Assembly: GCF_000686905.1 (NCBI RefSeq)
Contig: NZ_JMLW01000004.1
Coordinates: forward strand, 1-64,000
DNA: 64,000 nucleotides
Reading direction: 5' to 3'
Source: Marinospirillum insulare DSM 21763
GTDB taxonomy: Bacteria > Pseudomonadota > Gammaproteobacteria > Pseudomonadales > Halomonadaceae
Shown here piece by piece: positions 7,291 through 19,224 of this stretch. The notes below the pieces were generated by a model that saw only the letters and a program-made list of their open reading frames with translations, was not told the DNA's origin and searched no databases. Position 1 is the stretch's first letter, and each line of letters opens with the position of its first letter. The translations under genes and the position numbers were made by a program.

Positions 7291-9858
7291 CTAGTTTTTG
7301 ATTACCTGATAACCTAAATCATCTCGGTATTCCAAAGGGTATTTATCGTGAATAGTCATGTGTTCTATTCCTTTTAATTCATCAGTTTCAGTTAGCAAAG
7401 CAACTCTTAATAAACTCTCATCATCTTGCCAATCTGGGTTACCTAAATAAAAACAATGTTGTAAACCAAAGTGCTTTAATACTTGGGTGGGTACTTGTTT
7501 AGGGGCATCGGCAATACGCACGTTCACAAGATGCTGCATTAATTTAGCAGTACATTTACGCCAATCTGCTCTCCCTAGCTGTGAACGCCTTAAAGGTAAA
7601 ACAATTTGCTCACCCGTGATTAAAACAAGTACACCTGCTTGGCTTTCTTGGTCGTATTTAATCGAGCGCAAAATAAGCACTTCGAAGTTATCTGCTTCGC
7701 TGTAGCGTGTTTGAGCTTTACTTTCAGGCAAGGTAACACCCGTTTGTGCTAATGATATATTGGCTAACTGCTGTAATGTTTGCTGGCCTATTTTGTAACG
7801 GCTGCCTTCCTTTAGCTCCATTAACCAACGCAACATTGCACCCTGTTCTTCGCGCGCTTTATAGGTGTCCTCAATCAGTGGTCGAATATCATCGGGCAAT
7901 GTAACTTGAGTTTTGCCTTGCCATACTTCTAAGCTGCGGCACAACACAAAAGGGCTATACACAAAAGCACTGGAACCAAATTCTGCCGCTGGGGCTTCAA
8001 TAGCTGGTTTGAGTTTGGGTGCTAACAACCAAGCTTCTGGCTTAGCAAAACTGCAGCGTGGTGTATCTTCATGCCGCCATAAACGGCCAAACCGCTGTAA
8101 TAACATATCGGTGGGTGCAAAACGGCTCACCATAAAATCAGCATCTATATCCAGCGACTGCTCTAGCACTTGTGTTCCGACCAAAATGCGTCCTTGTTGT
8201 TGGCGTTGTAGCCAGCCAGGTTTGCCGAATAAACCTACCCATTTTTCTTCAATTTTGTGACGATCATGCAAAGTAAAACGTGAATGTAGCAAACCACAAG
8301 CCACGCCTAATTCATTTGCACGTGCTGCTAAATCTAGGTAACGCTCTTGGGCTTCTTTAACCGTATTTTCTATCCATAAAATTTGCTGACCTTGTTCCGC
8401 ACGTTTCAGAGCTTCTTCAAGGGCAAGGTCATCATTTTCTTGCAAATGAATGTGTACTTGCCGTGAATCACCTTTAGGTATAACAACCTCGGTTACTTCA
8501 TTGGCTTTTTGTGGAAATGAGGTAATCAACGGATAAGCCATCGAGCTAGTTTGGCTACCAATTATTTGTTGGCGACGTTCTTGGTTAAGCGTGGCACTTA
8601 AAATAATAACGGTGCAATCTAGTTCACGAAGCAATTTAACCAAAGCATCTAGCAACGTGCCTGTGTAGGCATCATAGGTATGGACTTCATCAAGTATCAC
8701 GACTTTTCCTGCCAACCCAAAAGCACGAACAAAACCATGCTTTACGTGCATAGCTGCCATTAAAGCTTGGTCAATTGTACCCACCGCAAAAGGTGCTAAA
8801 AGCCCACGTTTAGCTTGATTAAACCAAGCGCCACCCGGTCGCCCTTCTTCACCCATATCAGTGTCATAAAGCCAAGCGTTAGCATGCAGCAGCAAAGAAC
8901 GCTGCTCGCAATCTTCGGTCAGTATCTGATCAAGAAAACCTTGGAAGCGCTCAAAAATCTTATTAGAGGTCAGTTGGGTAGGAAGCGCAAAATAAACACC
9001 GCTAGTGTTACCTGTGGACAACTGCTGATAAGCTACATAAAGTGCAGCTTCGGTTTTACCTAAACCCATTGGTGCTTCTAACACATAAACACCTGGGCTA
9101 GCCGCCTGCTCAATTAACAAGCTTTGCGCTTCGCGTGGAGGAAAACCAAACACCTGTTCAAAGCTTAAATCTTTTTTATAGGTAGGCTGCACAAAACCTG
9201 CTTGATCAAGCGCCACCCTGATATTTTTTTGCCAATCTTTTGTTGGGTCATCAAAGTGTTCACCTGAGCCTATCCAGTCTGCAACGCTTGTTAAGCCAGC
9301 TAACAAACGCGCTTGAGCATAAGATTTTATTTCTGGCCAGCTTTCACCTAACGCTTCTTGTAATGCTAGCACCAGCTTTTCTCGTTCTTGCTGCCAAGCA
9401 GTGCTACCGAAAACATCGTCATTCGCTCGTTTACCACTGACAGGTGGTGTAAATCCATGATGCTGACCAAGAATTTCAGGAATATATTCAGGTGCATTCA
9501 TTGCTTTGGCGGTTAATTGGCTAACACCCGCATGGCCACCCCATTGCTTTTCTAAGTCAGGATTTACATTAGGAATTAATGGCAAGCCACAAGCACGCAT
9601 CAGCTTGTTATAAAAGGTAGGGCTAACTTTGCCTATATCGTGGGTTGCTGCTGTAAATGCGGAGCCAGGTGGAAAAAGGTGTTTGGTAGGTAAGCGATGA
9701 ATGATTTCACGCGCTACTTCACCAACAATATGACAGTGATTTTCAACACTACGCCCTAACTTAAAACCATGTCCAGCTTCAAAAGTTTTAGCTGGACAAA
9801 CACTAAAATCAACAAGGTGTGCTTTTGGTTTTACTGTTATTGTTTTTTTCCTTCTCAT
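7291..9858 (-). CDS. cas3: CRISPR-associated helicase-nuclease Cas3 (HD-DExH)
   Basis: Cas3 is the ATP-driven nuclease that degrades target DNA after Cascade binding. The 855-residue protein has an N-terminal HD nuclease domain with HD at residues 73-74 (ATHDIGK) and GQHHG near 131. The helicase follows, with Walker A APMGLGKTE at 262-270, DEVH at 390-393 and the motif VI region LQRFGRLWRH. The start has an AAGGAAGG ribosome site. It is the first gene of the cas operon, 120 bp downstream of the WYL regulator on the same strand, so it may have its own promoter. Confidence 0.97.
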   Translation of the reverse strand: MRRKKTITVKPKAHLVDFSVCPAKTFEAGHGFKLGRSVENHCHIVGEVAREIIHRLPTKHLFPPGSAFTAATHDIGKVSPTFYNKLMRACGLPLIPNVNPDLEKQWGGHAGVSQLTAKAMNAPEYIPEILGQHHGFTPPVSGKRANDDVFGSTAWQQEREKLVLALQEALGESWPEIKSYAQARLLAGLTSVADWIGSGEHFDDPTKDWQKNIRVALDQAGFVQPTYKKDLSFEQVFGFPPREAQSLLIEQAASPGVYVLEAPMGLGKTEAALYVAYQQLSTGNTSGVYFALPTQLTSNKIFERFQGFLDQILTEDCEQRSLLLHANAWLYDTDMGEEGRPGGAWFNQAKRGLLAPFAVGTIDQALMAAMHVKHGFVRAFGLAGKVVILDEVHTYDAYTGTLLDALVKLLRELDCTVIILSATLNQERRQQIIGSQTSSMAYPLITSFPQKANEVTEVVIPKGDSRQVHIHLQENDDLALEEALKRAEQGQQILWIENTVKEAQERYLDLAARANELGVACGLLHSRFTLHDRHKIEEKWVGLFGKPGWLQRQQQGRILVGTQVLEQSLDIDADFMVSRFAPTDMLLQRFGRLWRHEDTPRCSFAKPEAWLLAPKLKPAIEAPAAEFGSSAFVYSPFVLCRSLEVWQGKTQVTLPDDIRPLIEDTYKAREEQGAMLRWLMELKEGSRYKIGQQTLQQLANISLAQTGVTLPESKAQTRYSEADNFEVLILRSIKYDQESQAGVLVLITGEQIVLPLRRSQLGRADWRKCTAKLMQHLVNVRIADAPKQVPTQVLKHFGLQHCFYLGNPDWQDDESLLRVALLTETDELKGIEHMTIHDKYPLEYRDDLGYQVIKN

Positions 9859-9978
9859 GACCTTCCTTAGTTTTAAAATTTAACTTACCCAACAATGCTA
9901 AAACTTCTATCCAATTACAAGCCTGTAAAAAAAACACTGTAAACAAAGCCGACAGTCCTTTGCTAAATATTATTAGCT
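9859..9978 (-). promoter_or_regulatory. cas3 upstream region with candidate operator
   Basis: This 120-bp gap between the WYL regulator stop and cas3 holds an inverted repeat GCTAA-N6-TTAGC at 9962-9977 and two direct CTGTAAA copies around 9927-9950 separated by an A-tract. These are plausible regulator-binding sites for the cas promoter. No confident -35/-10 pair was assigned. Confidence 0.4.
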
Positions 9979-10803
9979 CTACTCAAACAACCAAGGTTTA
10001 ATGTCATTTTTGTTGATAATTATTAATTGCTGCGCTGTTGCTTCTGCTTCATAAATACGTGGATTTATATTTAAAAGCTGTAATTTATAGCTAACTAAAC
10101 AGGCTCGCGTTATTATTTCTAGCTGGCCATTTTGCATGGCATATTCAAACTCAACTACTCTTCGCTGTTCAGCACTTAGCCTTGGGTCAGGTGCAACAAT
10201 AATAGAAACGTGAGTGTGCCAAGCTGCATCATCTAAAAAACTTATTGTGCTTTTGTTTAATAATTCAGCCTTACCTTGGAATCTACCTAATACAAAATCT
10301 CGAAAATCCTGGTTTTTTTCACACCAAGCACGTAAGTGCCATCTTTGGCCTGTATTAACTAAATGGTAAGGAACAATAATTCGTCCTTCGTGATCAGGAT
10401 TACTAATAGAAACATAGTTAACTTCTATTCGCTTCTGTTCTCGTAAAGCCTGTAACAAAGCTCGCATTAGCTCAGGTGCTATAGGCCTCATAGGTGGTGC
10501 TAAGCAAGTGTTAGCTAATGCTCTTTCATACTGTATATTCTGGCCAGTAATCCAGCGTAGATACTCACCTACCTCGCAGGTTATGTAGCTGGGTAGAAGT
10601 TTTTCGGTCGGCAAATATGCTTTTTGTTTATTGCAAAACTTTAAGGCTTGTAAGTTATTTTGCCGATACTCACTTAGCTTTTTGCTGGCTTGTTGTCGGC
10701 TAACACCCGTAATACTGGCTAGTTGTGATGGCTGTATTCGTCCTTCCCAATAAGCAAGTAGCTCTATCAGCCAGTAAAAAAATTTATGCTTTGAGTTATG
10801 CAT
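9979..10803 (-). CDS. WYL-domain transcriptional regulator of the cas locus (BrxR/CapW-like)
   Basis: The 274-residue protein has an N-terminal winged helix (YWLIELLAYWEGRIQPSQLA, then SRQQASKKLSEYR) and a WYL domain around residues 125-195. The WYL domain contains RWHLRAWCEKNQDFRDFVLGRF, and a C-terminal extension follows. This layout is that of BrxR/CapW-type repressors, which control BREX, CBASS and other defence islands, probably by sensing a nucleic-acid ligand. It lies just upstream of cas3 on the same strand, so it probably represses the cas operon. That role is inferred from position and family. An A/T-rich intergenic region separates it from divergent leuS. Confidence 0.85.
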   Translation of the reverse strand: MHNSKHKFFYWLIELLAYWEGRIQPSQLASITGVSRQQASKKLSEYRQNNLQALKFCNKQKAYLPTEKLLPSYITCEVGEYLRWITGQNIQYERALANTCLAPPMRPIAPELMRALLQALREQKRIEVNYVSISNPDHEGRIIVPYHLVNTGQRWHLRAWCEKNQDFRDFVLGRFQGKAELLNKSTISFLDDAAWHTHVSIIVAPDPRLSAEQRRVVEFEYAMQNGQLEIITRACLVSYKLQLLNINPRIYEAEATAQQLIIINKNDIKPWLFE

Positions 10804-10889
10804 TAGGCTTATTCTCCCTGTTATAGCTGCTACATCTTAGCTCTTTTTTAGTGTATTCTAAGGCGTTATCTTTTCTATTTTTTAACTAA

Positions 10890-13502
<2,613 letters not shown>

Positions 13503-13503
13503 A

Positions 13504-14019
13504 ATGCCTAGCTTAATAAAGTCACCAATAAAGCCACATTTAGGCATTGCATTACTACTGCTAGTGGTACTGGTAACAAGTGCCTGTGGTTTTCGTTTGC
13601 GTGGCTTTATTGAGCTGCCAGAAAACTTGCAGCCTTTATATATTAGTAGCCAAGGGGGCGCTAATAATTTAGCCGCCACCCTAGCAAGGCAACTAGAACA
13701 ATCGGGTGTGGTTATTAGCCAAGAATTAGATCCTAGTAAACTTAGGTTAGAGCTTAAAGATTTTAACTCTAGCCAACGTCAGGTTGTTTTTGGTCAAAGA
13801 GAAGAGTTTGAGTTAAGTCTGCAAATTACCGCTAGCGCTAGAGATAGCCAAGGTGAAGCTTTGTTTACTGATGAGGTTCTTCAGGCCTACCGTCAGTATT
13901 CTTATAACTCTGATACCGACAGTCTGCTAACGCGTGATAGCTTACGCAAAGAACTTTTGCGCAGTATGGAAGATGATTTAATCCGTCAGCTGACTTTACG
14001 CATTCAGGCACTTCAGTAA
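13504..14019 (+). CDS. lptE: LPS-assembly lipoprotein LptE
   Basis: LptE plugs the LptD barrel that inserts lipopolysaccharide in the outer membrane. From ATG 13504 the protein is 171 residues. A hydrophobic signal (LGIALLLLVVLV) is followed by the lipobox TSAC and then GFRLRG, the typical mature LptE start. The C-terminal part contains the conserved YSYNSDT segment and MEDDLIRQL. It begins 1 nt after leuS and its stop overlaps the holA start (TAATG), the classical gammaproteobacterial arrangement. Confidence 0.95.
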   Translation: MPSLIKSPIKPHLGIALLLLVVLVTSACGFRLRGFIELPENLQPLYISSQGGANNLAATLARQLEQSGVVISQELDPSKLRLELKDFNSSQRQVVFGQREEFELSLQITASARDSQGEALFTDEVLQAYRQYSYNSDTDSLLTRDSLRKELLRSMEDDLIRQLTLRIQALQ

Positions 14020-15047
14020 TGAAAATCGCGGTTAATAAATTAAGCTCTAGCCTTAATAAGCAACTGCCCAAAATTATTTGGCTAACGGGCGATGAGCCCT
14101 TACAAATGCAAGAAGCTGCCGACCTGATTCGTTCAAAGGTTAAGCAACAGGGCATAACCGAGCGCGAGGTTTACGATGTTGGCGCTCAGTTTGCTTGGCA
14201 TAGTTTGCTTGAGGCAACTGCTAGCCTGTCTTTATTTGGTGATAGCAAACTTATAGAAGTGCGTTTAGGTGCTAGCAAACCTGGTAAACCGGGTGGTGAG
14301 GTAATAAGAACCCTTTGCCAGCAACTAGCTAACAGCCCAGATATTTTTCTATTTACAAGCAATAAGTTAGATGCAGCACAAACTAAAAGTGCTTGGTTTA
14401 AAGCCGTTGATCAAGCAGGTTTAATTGTACAAATTTGGCCTATTAGTGCTAACCAGCTGCCTCAGTGGATTAGCCAGCGTTGCCAAACCAGTGGCTTAAC
14501 GCTAGAGCCTGCAGCGGCTACGCTTTTAGCAGAAAAAGTTGAAGGTAATTTATTGGCTGCTGCTCAAGAAATAGAAAAGCTCAGCCTGTTTGTTAATAAA
14601 GGTGAAGTGTTAAACGCTGAAAAACTGCTAAGTTTAATTGAAGATGCCAGCCGCTATAGTTTATTTGATTTAGCCGATGCTTGTTTAGAGGGCAAGGGTA
14701 ATAGAGCAGTTAGAATTTTACGCGGCTTACAAGCTGAAGGAACGGAAGCGCCTTTATTGCTTTGGGCATTAACTAGAGAAATTCGCCAAGCTTTTCACCT
14801 AGCCTACAAGTTAAATGATGGCTTACCCTTCGACACCCTTTGCCAGCAATTACGCATTTGGGATACACGCAAACCGCTTTACGCTAAAGCCTCAAAACGC
14901 TTAACGCCTCTGCAAGCCCAACAACTTTTACAACTGGCCAACCAATGCGATCAGGCCATTAAAGGCTCGGGTGAGCCATTAAATGACTTACTGTTACAAC
15001 TGGTTGTGCAGTTTAGTGGCCAAGCACCAGCTTTAATCAGCAGCTAG
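14019..15047 (+). CDS. holA: DNA polymerase III delta subunit
   Basis: HolA opens the beta sliding clamp within the clamp loader. The 342-residue protein has the N-terminal region IIWLTGDEPLQMQEAADLIR, the central SLFGDSKLIEVR segment, and the helical C-terminal half with DASRYSLFDLADA. Length agrees with E. coli HolA (343). It is the last gene of leuS-lptE-holA. Its 3' end overlaps by 4 nt the convergent DUF1266 gene, with no terminator between them. Confidence 0.96.
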   Translation: MKIAVNKLSSSLNKQLPKIIWLTGDEPLQMQEAADLIRSKVKQQGITEREVYDVGAQFAWHSLLEATASLSLFGDSKLIEVRLGASKPGKPGGEVIRTLCQQLANSPDIFLFTSNKLDAAQTKSAWFKAVDQAGLIVQIWPISANQLPQWISQRCQTSGLTLEPAAATLLAEKVEGNLLAAAQEIEKLSLFVNKGEVLNAEKLLSLIEDASRYSLFDLADACLEGKGNRAVRILRGLQAEGTEAPLLLWALTREIRQAFHLAYKLNDGLPFDTLCQQLRIWDTRKPLYAKASKRLTPLQAQQLLQLANQCDQAIKGSGEPLNDLLLQLVVQFSGQAPALISS

Positions 15048-17491
15048 TGCAAACGCTGTTTAGCGGTTGTTAAGGCCGTTGCAGCTTGATTCCATTCCCT
15101 TGCTCTTTCCCCAGGCCAAGCTAGGGTGTACCAAAGCCCAACTTGAGGAGGTACAGCTATCAGCAGGCTAAGTAAGCGTTGGCTAAAGGTTTCTAAGAGT
15201 TCAGACCTAGTTGCTGATTCATTCATAAAAAAGTTATAACCCGCTAATAGAGCGCGTGCAAAGTCATCCCAACCAGAATACTCCTGGGTTATTAAATCAC
15301 GTACTTTGGCTAACCAAGCATGGAGCTGGTCGTCATCTAACCAATTAAGCTGGTAACCAGCTACGGCTAAATCAACCAGCTGCACCATATCCCAAGCAGT
15401 TAAATCAACGTCATTAATGCCTAAGCTATTGTGCTTCACTCTTAATAAGCGTTGATAATAAGCTTCTTGCTCTTCATCACGTTCTTCAATTGCATGGGTT
15501 TCTATTTCAGCATCTAACCTTGCTTCATTTAAGGTGAAGGGCGAAAAAGCGATTAAGTATTCTTGCCTGTCACCTGCATGATAGAGGTGGTTAAGGTAAT
15601 CAATTAAATCATCAGCCGTTTGAAATAAGTGCGTATCTTGTAAGAGGCTTTTAAGCTCTTGGGCTGGCCAAGCGGGCAACTTTTCTGGCCAAGACCAATG
15701 AATACCAGTTAAAGGCCCCACTAGGTTCAAGGTCGCTAGGTCGGCTTCGCTCACTGGTTTACCTGGCTCGGTAAAGCTAACCGGTGGGCGCTTCCAAGGA
15801 ATAAAACGAAACAAGCTACCTGGGTCTTTTAAGTGCCAATCTAGCTCTATCAATAAAGGTTTTTCATCTTCTGCTTTAGATAAAAGCTCATCCCATCCCC
15901 GCCACGCTTGGAGCATTTCTTGAGCAGTGGAATAATGCCAGCTTAAATAATCTTTTAACGCTAGGGTAAGCTGCTGCCTATCTTTTGCTGGGTAATGGTG
16001 GGTTTCTTCAGCCTTAACTAAGTAAAAAGCATACTTCTCTGCCATTACTATGCCTGCTGGATGTTTCACTAGCTCGGCTAGTTCCGGCAATTGTTGCTGC
16101 CATATTTCCCAAACCTCGGGTATTGCAGCTAGGTTTTTAGCTAAGCGTGGTGCTTTATTTATTCGGCTGTTTAAAGCCAGTTGATCATAATGATGAACTC
16201 GTCCGGGTTGCCAAAAGCGCGACAAGGTTGAAGTTAGGGCTTCGTCTGGATGAATATCTAAACCTGCAAATAAATAGTCTTTGGCTTCATCACGACGCTC
16301 ATCAGGTAATTCATCGGGTGCTAAGCCAGTTAATAGGCTGGCATCGTCTCGCAAGCTCGCCACTAGAGCGGTTAATAAAAATGGCTCGTCTAAGCCAGCT
16401 GAAAAGTTGGCCCTGGCATCACGAAAATCTGGGTGATCTAAGGCTAGGGCTTGCCAATCTAGCTGCTGAAAGGGTGAGAAGGGAGATTCTAAGAGTAGCT
16501 CCCAAGTGTGTTCTAACTCAGGGCTTAAAGTGTATTCTGTTTGGGTTTGCCACAACTGATAGCCCAATAAATAGCTATTAGCTAAGGCTTGCCAAGAAGT
16601 GTACTGACTACGCAATAACCAAAGTGCTACCAAACCAAATGTACGCCACTCAGCTTGAGTTAAATAACCAGCCAAGTAACCAGCAAAGGCAAGGTCTGCC
16701 ATGCGTACCCAATCCCAGGCTGCAACATCTAACTGGCTGCCAGGTTCTAATTGGGTTAGTACATTAGCATAGTCTTCGTAACCTTCAGGTAGCTCACTAC
16801 GCCAAACCTGGCGATCAGACTCTTCTGCTTGCTGTAACCAGGCCGCATCGAGTTGCCATGCATAACGCTGACCCTGCCCTGCCATCCAATACAAAAGCTG
16901 TCGGCAATCTTTTCCTGAATGAACCTGCCAATATTCATTAAGAGTGGCTTGCACATCTGGCCAAAATTTTTCTTTTAACTTTTCTTTGTTGTCTAGGGGC
17001 TGTTGATAAACAACAAAGCTAGATGAACGAATGGCTAATGCATAACCTATAGGGGTGTTGCGCGCTTGCAAAGCCTTGGGTAGTTGCAAGCTGAGCTTAT
17101 CTAAAGTGCACTCAACACTAAACTTGGCTTGCCAGTTTGAAAAGTCGGCTTGGGCCATGCGTTTTAATTTAGCTACCCCATAGTCTTCCTCTTCAAGGCG
17201 AGCTAGTAGCTGTTCGGCAGTTGGGTAGGTTTGCTGCAAACGCTGGGCAAAAAGTTCTAACCAGGCTTGGCTTTCGTTAGAATCTATCCAATGCAGGTGC
17301 CGCATAGCAGCTAACACCTGTACACTACTGACTAGATCACTGGCAGAAGTTTGGTGCCATGCACGGTGTAAAAAGCTATAGGCATCGGCTAACTGAGGTA
17401 AACTACACTCAGCTAAAATTTCACCCGTCTCACGATCATCATTCGTTGTGAGTAATAATGGACGCAGCCAATCAGTTAAGGTTACAAACAA
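15044..17491 (-). CDS. Large protein with two DUF1266 domains, function unknown
   Basis: The 815-residue protein has two diverged copies of the DUF1266 core: AAWDWVRMADLAFAGYLAGY then LLRSQYTSWQALANSYLLGY (residues about 255-315), and TAWDMVQLVDLAVAGYQLNW then YSGWDDFARALLAGYNFFM (about 700-765). DUF1266 occurs in E. coli YbeR/YbeU-like proteins of unknown role. No signal peptide or membrane segment is visible. It is rich in Trp, Leu, Gln and acidic residues and probably cytosolic. It is transcribed alone, convergent with holA. Duplication of the domain in one chain of this length looks uncommon. Confidence 0.8.
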   Translation of the reverse strand: MFVTLTDWLRPLLLTTNDDRETGEILAECSLPQLADAYSFLHRAWHQTSASDLVSSVQVLAAMRHLHWIDSNESQAWLELFAQRLQQTYPTAEQLLARLEEEDYGVAKLKRMAQADFSNWQAKFSVECTLDKLSLQLPKALQARNTPIGYALAIRSSSFVVYQQPLDNKEKLKEKFWPDVQATLNEYWQVHSGKDCRQLLYWMAGQGQRYAWQLDAAWLQQAEESDRQVWRSELPEGYEDYANVLTQLEPGSQLDVAAWDWVRMADLAFAGYLAGYLTQAEWRTFGLVALWLLRSQYTSWQALANSYLLGYQLWQTQTEYTLSPELEHTWELLLESPFSPFQQLDWQALALDHPDFRDARANFSAGLDEPFLLTALVASLRDDASLLTGLAPDELPDERRDEAKDYLFAGLDIHPDEALTSTLSRFWQPGRVHHYDQLALNSRINKAPRLAKNLAAIPEVWEIWQQQLPELAELVKHPAGIVMAEKYAFYLVKAEETHHYPAKDRQQLTLALKDYLSWHYSTAQEMLQAWRGWDELLSKAEDEKPLLIELDWHLKDPGSLFRFIPWKRPPVSFTEPGKPVSEADLATLNLVGPLTGIHWSWPEKLPAWPAQELKSLLQDTHLFQTADDLIDYLNHLYHAGDRQEYLIAFSPFTLNEARLDAEIETHAIEERDEEQEAYYQRLLRVKHNSLGINDVDLTAWDMVQLVDLAVAGYQLNWLDDDQLHAWLAKVRDLITQEYSGWDDFARALLAGYNFFMNESATRSELLETFSQRLLSLLIAVPPQVGLWYTLAWPGERAREWNQAATALTTAKQRLH

Positions 17492-17576
17492 AACAACCCC
17501 CGAGGGAAAAGAGCTAAGCGGGCTATTCTAACTGAGTGAAGCGCCAGCGTCAGTCCAATTCAACAGAGAAGGCGTT

Positions 17577-17963
17577 ATGAAACACGAAATAGCTATTAAA
17601 TGGATTTATGCAGCAAAAGAAGACCAGGATGGAACTAGAATTTTAGTAGACCCTGTCTCACCCCATAGTCGTGAATTACATGATTTAAACATTGACTCTT
17701 GGTGCCAACATGCCGCCCCTAGTAGTGGGTTGAAACGTCAGCTAGTTAAGGGCGAGCTAGACTGGAAAAGCTTTACACAAGCTTATCGTGAAGAGATACA
17801 TCTACAGCCTCAAAAACTTACTCAGCTTTTAGATGCTGCCAGCCAGGGCAAACTTACTTTGTTAACCGTAGAGCGCGAACCTGAACACACTTGGTTGGCT
17901 TTACTAAAAGACCTGCTAGAAACCCGCCTCAAGAGTAATATGTTTAATCTTAGCCCTGAATAG
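17577..17963 (+). CDS. DUF488 family protein (YeaO-like)
   Basis: The 128-residue protein matches the DUF488 pattern: an N-terminal IAIKWIY strand, then GTRILVDPVSP, LDWKSFTQAYREEI and the C-terminal KLTLLTVEREPEHTWLALLKDLLE, parallel to the family's 'TLLYAARDEEHN' ending. The role is unknown; related proteins are small cytosolic proteins sometimes linked to nucleic-acid or stress functions. An AGAAGG ribosome site precedes the ATG. It is divergent from the DUF1266 gene (85 bp) and converges on the amidase gene. Confidence 0.8.
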   Translation: MKHEIAIKWIYAAKEDQDGTRILVDPVSPHSRELHDLNIDSWCQHAAPSSGLKRQLVKGELDWKSFTQAYREEIHLQPQKLTQLLDAASQGKLTLLTVEREPEHTWLALLKDLLETRLKSNMFNLSPE

Positions 17964-17980
17964 TTTTATCCTTGAATTAA

Positions 17981-18814
17981 TTACCAGCGCCTATGATGTA
18001 AGGCTGGTAACTGGGTGCGTACCTCTTGCAGCCTTGCAGCATTTAACTCACCTAAGACCACGCCTTCGTCTTCTGGCTGATAGGCTAAAACTTCACCCCA
18101 AGGGTCTATAAACATAGAGTGACCATAGGTTTTACGTCCGCCTGCGTGCTCGCCTACCTGAGCGGGCGCTAACATATAGCAAAGGTTTTCTACCGCTCTA
18201 GCACGTAATAAAAGCTCCCAATGAGCTTTGCCTGTAGGCACAGTAAAAGCAGCGGGTAGAATCAGTAAATCTATTGCATCTAACTTACGAAATAGCTCGG
18301 GAAAACGCAGGTCATAGCAAATACCTAAGCCAACTCGCCCAAAAGGCGTATCAAAACTAACTGGCTGATCACCCGCTATTTGTGTTGCAGCTTCGTTATA
18401 TCGTTCTTCACCCTTTTGGTAACTAAATAAGTGTACCTTGTCATAACGCACCACACGTTGACCATTAGGGCCATACACTAAGCAGGTATTGGTTAGCTTA
18501 TCTGCCGCATAGCTTTTTAGTGGCAGGCTACCACCCACTAACCAAATGCCCTGCTTTTGTGCTTGTTCTGCTAAAAAGTCTTGCATGGGCCCTTGCCCAT
18601 CGTCTTCAGCTAAGGCAAAACGGGCAGACTCATCTGGAGTAATGATTGGAAAGTATTCAGGCAGGGCTACTAGCTCTGCTCCCTGGTCTACTGCTTGGCC
18701 AATCAGTTGGGCGGCTTTATCACGGTTAACAGACCAGTCTGCCGCTGAATTCATTTGTATTGCTGCAACCTTAGCGGCGGCTTCTAAATGAGAAAAACTA
18801 CGTGGATGCAACAT
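17981..18814 (-). CDS. Carbon-nitrogen hydrolase (deaminated glutathione amidase/omega-amidase type)
   Basis: This is a nitrilase-superfamily amidase. From ATG 18814 (GGAG site 6 nt upstream) it is 277 residues. The Glu-Lys-Cys triad is visible: Glu in ALPEYFPI, Lys in YDKVHLFSY, and Cys in GLGICYDLRFPELFR. The last segment is the signature of Nit1/YbeM-type enzymes that hydrolyse deaminated glutathione, a metabolite-repair task. In Pseudomonas-like genomes this gene often sits near rng/tldD; here it stands between DUF488 and a small membrane protein. Exact substrate is inferred from family resemblance. Confidence 0.88.
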   Translation of the reverse strand: MLHPRSFSHLEAAAKVAAIQMNSAADWSVNRDKAAQLIGQAVDQGAELVALPEYFPIITPDESARFALAEDDGQGPMQDFLAEQAQKQGIWLVGGSLPLKSYAADKLTNTCLVYGPNGQRVVRYDKVHLFSYQKGEERYNEAATQIAGDQPVSFDTPFGRVGLGICYDLRFPELFRKLDAIDLLILPAAFTVPTGKAHWELLLRARAVENLCYMLAPAQVGEHAGGRKTYGHSMFIDPWGEVLAYQPEDEGVVLGELNAARLQEVRTQLPALHHRRW

Positions 18815-18833
18815 AACTGACTCCAGCACTGAA

Positions 18834-19130
18834 ATGAAAAACAACTATGAGGTAGAATACCCCACAGTTTACTTGCCTCACCCACCTATCAACAAGATGG
18901 AAATTTTTTATATGGCTCCCAGTATTTTTTTCTTGCACTTTATTGGCGTGGTAATTGTGCTTGTTGGCCTCACCCTTAAAGAAAAGCGCAAAAAAATTGG
19001 TCTTAGCCTTGCCATTATTGGTTTTTTAATTGGTACAGGGCCTGTTTGGTATGGTCACTTTATGGCACCTAGCCCTAGTGAAATGCGCCAAATTCAAATT
19101 CAGGAATACATGGTTCCTGATAAAAAATAA
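18834..19130 (+). CDS. Small two-helix membrane protein, function unknown
   Basis: Up to 98 residues with two hydrophobic stretches, SIFFLHFIGVVIVLVGLTL and IGLSLAIIGFLIGTGPVWYG, separated by the basic turn KEKRKK, and a short polar tail. This predicts a hairpin in the inner membrane. The start is unsure: ATG 18834 is only 19 nt from the divergent amidase start, while internal ATG codons at 18897 and 18912 would leave just the membrane part. The 18912 start has a purine-rich AAGATGGA upstream. I do not recognise the family. Confidence 0.6.
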   Translation: MKNNYEVEYPTVYLPHPPINKMEIFYMAPSIFFLHFIGVVIVLVGLTLKEKRKKIGLSLAIIGFLIGTGPVWYGHFMAPSPSEMRQIQIQEYMVPDKK

Positions 19131-19224
19131 ATTAACAAAAACTTATCGCTGCAACTTGTAACCCCCTCTTGAGTGGTTATAGTGTGCTTTTCATTATTTG
19201 CCGTCTAACTAGGTTTCTTAATCT

